The translations under genes were made by a program, and so were the position numbers. A stretch of 64,000 nt of DNA from Flavobacterium johnsoniae. Lineage in GTDB: Bacteria; Bacteroidota; Bacteroidia; Flavobacteriales; Flavobacteriaceae. Within the stretch, counting starts at the first letter, position 1; each line of letters opens with the position of its first letter. The stretch spans positions 248,001 to 312,000 of the forward strand of contig NZ_MLFK01000007.1 of the NCBI RefSeq assembly GCF_001879205.1. The letters are read 5' to 3'. This document shows, in pieces, positions 60,307-64,000 of the stretch. The notes under the pieces are model-generated. The model worked only from the letters and a program-made list of their open reading frames with translations. It was not told the origin of the DNA and ran no database searches.

Positions 60307-61341
60307 AACATAAAATGATGCATTCTCGGAATTGATAATATCAATTGGCAGTAAAATGGTTTCCTGAATTTCTTTTCCGAATAAAAAATGCTCTACTAAA
60401 GTACTTACTCCTAAGTAAGCCTGTCTTTTCTGATTTTGATGAATTAGAAAATGTACCAATCCCTGATTTAAATAACTAACGTTTTTCTCAATTAAGTCAT
60501 AACCGATAATGGCAATTTTTTTATTTTTAAGAGCATCTAAATGCGAAGCGATTTGGTATGCTTTTGAAGTCGTGATAAAAATACCGCTCAGGTTTGGGTT
60601 TTCTTCTAAAAAGGCCGAAAACTTAGCTTCGATGTTCGAATGTTTTAATTTTAAAGTGGTTAAGGAGAAATTAGAAAGTTTCTTTTCGTCAAAATAATTT
60701 CTAAAACCTTTTTCCTTTTCCTGCATGTGAACCGCATTTTTAAGGCTTTCGTCAATATGGATAATCGCAATTTGGCCTTCTGTTAAAACCAGGTTTATTA
60801 AACTTGCCGCCACACGTCCGCTTTTATGTAAATCCTGTCCCACAAAACTTTTAATCGAAGCAGATTCTACCTGATTGTTAAAGGTATTAACGATAACCTC
60901 CAGTTCATCATATTGCTTTATAATTTCTAAAGTTTCTTTATGGAAAAGTGGTGCGATCAAAACGGCATCCGGAGATTGTTTGATAATGGTTTCGTTTGTG
61001 CTTAAAAACGATTTGGTGCTTTCCGGATTAAAATAATGCGTTTCAATAACCACATTATAGGCTTTAAATTCTTTCATAGCATCCTGAATTCCGTTTACGC
61101 AGGGAAGCCAGTATGGATCAATTTCAGGATCAGGAAGCAAAACACAAATGCGGTAAATTTTATTGTTTTTTAAATTTCTCGCAATTAAGTTGGGTTCATA
61201 GTTAATGACATTCAAAACTTCGTTTATTTTGTCAAGAGCTGTAGGAGAAACCTTTCCTCTGTTGTGCAATACTCTGTCAACAGTTCCTTTAGAAACTCCT
61301 GCCATTTTTGCAATATCCTTAATTGTATATTTTTTTTCCAT
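60304..61341 (-). CDS. LacI-family transcriptional regulator of the sugar locus
   Basis: A 345-residue regulator. The N-terminal helix-turn-helix and hinge (about 1-55) read YTIKDIAKMAGVSKGTVDRV, HNRGKVSPTALDKINEVLNV. The C-terminal ligand domain is a periplasmic-binding fold of the ribose/PurR type (RICVLLPDPEIDPYWLPCVN, AVLIAPLFHKETLEIIKQYD, SFVGQDLHKSGRVAASLINL, GIFITTSKAYQIASHLDALK). Its cognate sites are most likely the 14-bp palindromes upstream of susC and the kinase gene. The start at 61341 lies about 5 nt from its -7 element (61347-61354), suggesting a leaderless mRNA. Whether it activates or represses is unknown; operator position favours activation. Confidence 0.92.
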   Translation of the reverse strand: MEKKYTIKDIAKMAGVSKGTVDRVLHNRGKVSPTALDKINEVLNVINYEPNLIARNLKNNKIYRICVLLPDPEIDPYWLPCVNGIQDAMKEFKAYNVVIETHYFNPESTKSFLSTNETIIKQSPDAVLIAPLFHKETLEIIKQYDELEVIVNTFNNQVESASIKSFVGQDLHKSGRVAASLINLVLTEGQIAIIHIDESLKNAVHMQEKEKGFRNYFDEKKLSNFSLTTLKLKHSNIEAKFSAFLEENPNLSGIFITTSKAYQIASHLDALKNKKIAIIGYDLIEKNVSYLNQGLVHFLIHQNQKRQAYLGVSTLVEHFLFGKEIQETILLPIDIINSENASFYV

Positions 61342-61346
61342 ATAAA

Positions 61347-61354
61347 CAAATATA
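61347..61354 (-). promoter_or_regulatory. -7 element of the lacI-family gene
   Basis: Minus strand TATATTTG, perfect TAnnTTTG, ending 6 nt before the start codon at 61341. The mRNA would have a leader of zero to one nucleotide. Confidence 0.6.
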
Positions 61355-61400
61355 GAAACTTTGATTTAATTATTGTAAAATAGTTCTAATAATTGATTTG

Positions 61401-61437
61401 TGTGCTCGAGAACATTTTTATAGTGTGTTCGAGCACA
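61401..61437. promoter_or_regulatory. Twin LacI-type operators upstream of the kinase gene
   Basis: TGTGCTCGAGAACA (61401-61414) and TGTGTTCGAGCACA (61424-61437), 23 bp centre to centre. The pair is the mirror image of the pair at 58926-58962. The left site is 47 bp from the lacI -7 element, so both directions may be controlled. Confidence 0.82.
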
Positions 61438-61452
61438 TTTTCTTGTTTTTTC

Positions 61453-61483
61453 TTGTTTTATAAAAATATAATATATAGTTTCG
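61453..61483 (+). promoter_or_regulatory. Promoter of the kinase-nucleotidyltransferase operon: TTG (-33) and TAGTTTCG (-7)
   Basis: TTG at 61453-61455, a 20-nt spacer, TAGTTTCG at 61476-61483. Compared with TAnnTTTG one base differs (C for T), the same deviation as in the susC promoter, so both may be weak without an activator. Leader of about 80 nt. Confidence 0.65.
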
Positions 61484-61571
61484 TGAAATAAAACCAAAAT
61501 CACCAAAAAATAAATCTAACCATAAAACTGTTTTAATTATTTGAATTATAATGGTTTAAAGTCTTTTTTAA

Positions 61572-62663
61572 ATGAAAAAAATTACGTCGCTTGCTCCCGG
61601 CCGAACCTGCCTTTTTGGAGATCATCAAGATTATTTAGGATTACCTGTTATTGCCTGCGCTATAAATCGAAATATAAAACTCACAGCAAAGCAAAATGAT
61701 TCAAATTTGTTTGTGCTGAATATGATCGATATTAATGAAGTCCGCACGATCGATATTAATGCCGTTTTTGATACATTAGAACCACGGGATTATTTCGCTT
61801 CCTCACTGCGTGTACTTCGACGATACGGCTGCATACCAACATCAGGGTACAACATAACTATTGTGGGAGATATTCCAATTAATTCCGGTACTTCGAGTTC
61901 ATCAGCTTTGTTGATGGCATGGATTTACTTTTTAATTACTGCTTTTGGAGTTGATAATGAAGTTACACCCGAATTTATTTCGAAAATAGGATATGAATCT
62001 GAAGTTCTGGAACATGGAGAACCGGGAGGTATGATGGATCATTTCAGTATTGGTGTTGGAAATATCGTTTACATTAATACAAAAGATCCTTTTTCGTATA
62101 AAATTATCGGTACAGAACTCAGCGGACTTATAACCGGTGTTTCCGGAGTTCCCAAAGAAACAATTGGTCTAATCGGAGAACTAAAAGGAAACGCGCTGAT
62201 GGCGATTGATATCGTAAAACAAAACTACCCGAATTTTGATCTAAACGCTTCAAAAATAGAAGAGATAGCTCTTTATCGAAACTGTCTTCCGGATCGGTTA
62301 ATTCCGTTTTTTGAAGCCGCGCTAAAAAATTACCATTATACCAAAGAAGCTTTAAAAGAGTTTGAAAAACCGGTTTTAGACCTAAAAATAATTGGGTCAT
62401 TAATGAACGATCATCATGCGGTTTTACGTGACTTATTAAAAATTACGGTTCCCAGAATCGATGATATGATTAATGCAGCCCTGCGTGCCGGTGCTTATGG
62501 CGCTAAAATCGTGGGTTCTGGCGGTGGTGGCAGTATTGTGGCCATTGCAGATCCGGCAAAAGTAAATGCGGTTATCGATGCCATCTTAAAAGCGGGAGCC
62601 GAAGAAGCTTACGCTGTAAGTGTTGATCCTGGAGTAAGAATTATTGAAAATTTAGAAATTTAG
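61572..62663 (+). CDS. GHMP-family sugar kinase (galactokinase-like, substrate unknown)
   Basis: A 363-residue cytoplasmic kinase. The GHMP motif 1 reads APGRTCLFGDHQDYLGLPVI (8-27), compared with G-R-x-N-L-I-G-E-H-x-D-Y in galactokinases: E is replaced by D in GDHQDY. The glycine-rich ATP loop is PINSGTSSSSALLMAW (102-117), and the C-terminal motif 3 is AKIVGSGGGGSIVAIA. It should phosphorylate a sugar at C1. The gene is followed after 4 nt by a nucleotidyltransferase, so the product is probably a sugar-1-phosphate that is then activated. True galactokinase, GalNAc, fucose- or arabinose-type kinases are all possible; the motif changes argue against assuming galK. Confidence 0.8.
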   Translation: MKKITSLAPGRTCLFGDHQDYLGLPVIACAINRNIKLTAKQNDSNLFVLNMIDINEVRTIDINAVFDTLEPRDYFASSLRVLRRYGCIPTSGYNITIVGDIPINSGTSSSSALLMAWIYFLITAFGVDNEVTPEFISKIGYESEVLEHGEPGGMMDHFSIGVGNIVYINTKDPFSYKIIGTELSGLITGVSGVPKETIGLIGELKGNALMAIDIVKQNYPNFDLNASKIEEIALYRNCLPDRLIPFFEAALKNYHYTKEALKEFEKPVLDLKIIGSLMNDHHAVLRDLLKITVPRIDDMINAALRAGAYGAKIVGSGGGGSIVAIADPAKVNAVIDAILKAGAEEAYAVSVDPGVRIIENLEI

Positions 62664-62667
62664 AAAA

Positions 62668-63549
62668 ATGAGTATGCATAACAATTTAGTTATTCTTGCC
62701 GGCGGAGCATCGTCCCGCATGAAAAAAGAAGCTGTTTTAGATAATTTATCTCCCGAAGAAATCGCTCAGGCAAACGAAAGAAGCAAAGGTTTAATAGGAG
62801 TGGGATCCAGTGGAAGACCTTTATTGGATTATCTTTTATTAAATGCTAAAAAAGCGGGATACAAAAACATCTACATTATTATAGGAGAGCAAGGTGAATT
62901 GTTTAAGGAATTTTACGGGAGCCAGAATACAAATAATGATTTTCACGGACTCCATATTTCTTTTGCGGTACAGTATATTCCCGAAGGACGTGTAAAACCT
63001 TTTGGCACAGCCGATGCTTTGTTTCAGGCAGTAGAACAATTTCCGGAATTAAACTCGCAGGAGTACTCTGTCTGTAACAGCGATAATTTATATTCTGCCG
63101 AAGCCTTACTTGCACTTAGAAAAACCGAAAGTCCAAACGCTTTTATAAGTTATGATCGCGATGCTTTAGAATTTCCTTCAGAAAGAATTTCGCGTTTTGC
63201 TATTGCCAAATTGGATAAAAACAACCAATTGCTGGATATTCTGGAAAAGCCGACAACAGCCGATTTGGAACATTATAAAGATATTGACGGAAAAATAAGA
63301 GTAAGTATGAATGCTTTTAAATTTACAGGAAAAACATTGTATACACATCTTAAAAATTGCCCCGTAAATCCTGAAAGGGACGAAAAGGAACTGCCAACCG
63401 TGCTTTTAAATTCGGTAAAAGAAAATCCAAATACTACTTTAGGAATTCCATTTTCTGAACACGTTCCAGATTTAACTGCCAAAGAAGATATTGCCGACGT
63501 AAAAGAATATTTAAAGAAATACTATCCTGTACTGAACTGGGATTTTTAA
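62668..63549 (+). CDS. Sugar-phosphate nucleotidyltransferase
   Basis: A 293-residue cytoplasmic enzyme of the NTP_transferase family with the N-terminal nucleotide-binding motif VILAGGASSRMKKE (8-21). YIIIGEQGELFKEF and the downstream VCNSDNLYSAEALLALR (the acidic D-N metal site), FAIAKLDKNNQLLDILEKPT and VSMNAFKFTGKTLYTHLKN match the UTP/GTP-sugar-1-P transferase fold. It follows the GHMP kinase gene by 4 nt in the same operon, so the pair would convert an imported sugar to sugar-1-P and then NDP-sugar. Nucleotide and sugar are unknown. No galT-type gene is nearby. Confidence 0.85.
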   Translation: MSMHNNLVILAGGASSRMKKEAVLDNLSPEEIAQANERSKGLIGVGSSGRPLLDYLLLNAKKAGYKNIYIIIGEQGELFKEFYGSQNTNNDFHGLHISFAVQYIPEGRVKPFGTADALFQAVEQFPELNSQEYSVCNSDNLYSAEALLALRKTESPNAFISYDRDALEFPSERISRFAIAKLDKNNQLLDILEKPTTADLEHYKDIDGKIRVSMNAFKFTGKTLYTHLKNCPVNPERDEKELPTVLLNSVKENPNTTLGIPFSEHVPDLTAKEDIADVKEYLKKYYPVLNWDF

Positions 63550-63601
63550 AAATTAACAAAAATTTCATATCTAATTTAGTGGAAATTGTAACTTATTACA
63601 T

Positions 63602-63609
63602 TACTTTTG
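63602..63609 (+). promoter_or_regulatory. -7 element for the MFS sugar transporter gene
   Basis: TACTTTTG, a perfect TAnnTTTG match, 113 nt upstream of the ATG at 63722. The leader carries short inverted pieces AACGCATATAATTGCGT. No operator of the CTCGAG type is seen here. Confidence 0.5.
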
Positions 63610-63721
63610 CAATGCAAAAAAAACGCATATAATTGCGTAAAAAACGCAAAATAATATAAAAGTGTTGATTTTCATTTTAGATTGATAAGCTAATCTATTA
63701 ACCAAAATCAACCCAATTATT

Positions 63722-64000
63722 ATGTCAAACATTGAAAGTGCCATACAAGTAGATAAAAAGAGTACTGTTATTCCAATGATGATTTTAACAGCATTGTTTT
63801 TCATTCTTGGATTTGTAACCTGGCTGAACGGACCATTAATACCCTTTTTTCAATTAGCATGTGAGCTCACATCATCTCAGGCTTATTTTGTGACTTTTGC
63901 CTTTTATATTGCCTATTTTGTAATGGCAGTTCCATCATCGTGGATTATTGAAAAAGTAGGCTATAAAAACGGTATTTCATTAGGCCTCCTTATTATTGCG
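63722..64000 (+). CDS. FucP-like MFS sugar/proton symporter (C-terminus outside window)
   Basis: The first 93 residues of a membrane carrier, cut by the window end; the reading frame ends exactly at the border. It shows MMILTALFFILGFVTWLNGP, LIPFFQLACELTSSQAYFVT, FAFYIAYFVMAVPSSWIIEK and VGYKNGISLGL, the pattern of the L-fucose/glucose-galactose permease group (FucP/GluP). It probably carries the monosaccharide released by this locus into the cell before the kinase acts on it. The substrate is not fixed by this part. Confidence 0.85.
   Translation, partial: MSNIESAIQVDKKSTVIPMMILTALFFILGFVTWLNGPLIPFFQLACELTSSQAYFVTFAFYIAYFVMAVPSSWIIEKVGYKNGISLGLLIIA

Overview
The window is AT-rich chromosomal DNA from a member of the Bacteroidota, most likely Flavobacterium or a close relative. 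The evidence is promoters of the Bacteroidota type (TAnnTTTG at -7, sometimes with TTG near -33), a gldI gliding-motility gene, SusC/SusD and GH92 proteins, both GSII and GSIII glutamine synthetases, and lipoprotein-rich secreted proteins. I cannot assign a species from sequence alone. No rRNA, tRNA, CRISPR array, transposase or prophage gene was recognised.

Left part (1-10.2 kb): the start of a TerC-family membrane protein gene, then divergent glutamine synthetase genes (GSII on -, GSIII on +), then a curli-type functional amyloid operon ending at a terminator at 10.2 kb. Its order is curlin-repeat subunit, internal hairpin, second curlin-like subunit, a CsgH-like domain joined to CsgE across a -1 frameshift site, CsgF, CsgG with an extra C-terminal barrel-like domain, and a surface-type lipoprotein. 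The frameshift site is a dnaX-type A AAA AAG heptamer placed in the linker between two domains. A LytTR-type direct repeat lies upstream of the operon.

Middle (10.3-41.2 kb): mostly housekeeping and accessory genes. These include purM, an acetyltransferase, a GH92 mannosidase, an M61 peptidase, a sterol-desaturase-like hydroxylase, aquaporin and DoxX, an EamA transporter, an nrnA-gldI-PPIase-PPIase operon, a CLC protein with fluoride-exporter motifs, a Rid protein, cbpA/cbpM, an MFS transporter with a PoxB-like enzyme, guaA, two LysM proteins and osmC.

Right part (41.2-64 kb): a carbohydrate or glycoconjugate utilisation locus. On the minus strand lie SusC, SusD, an arylsulfotransferase-like lipoprotein, a TsdA-like dihaem cytochrome, a GH123-N/DUF6067-like protein, DUF5107-TPR, an M1 peptidase and a GH109-like protein. 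Divergently lie a CBM9-like protein, a LacI-family regulator (on -), a GHMP sugar kinase, a nucleotidyltransferase and a FucP-like transporter cut by the window end. Two pairs of 14-bp palindromic operators, each pair spaced 23 bp and sitting just upstream of near-identical promoters for susC and for the kinase, tie both arms into one putative LacI regulon. The presence of a kinase plus a nucleotidyltransferase suggests the imported sugar is activated to a nucleotide sugar, but the sugar is not identified.

Intergenic regions are unusually rich in short hairpins built from tandem 8-10 nt units (for example NNNCTAAG and NNNCAAAG) arranged as inverted arms, sometimes nested inside each other.
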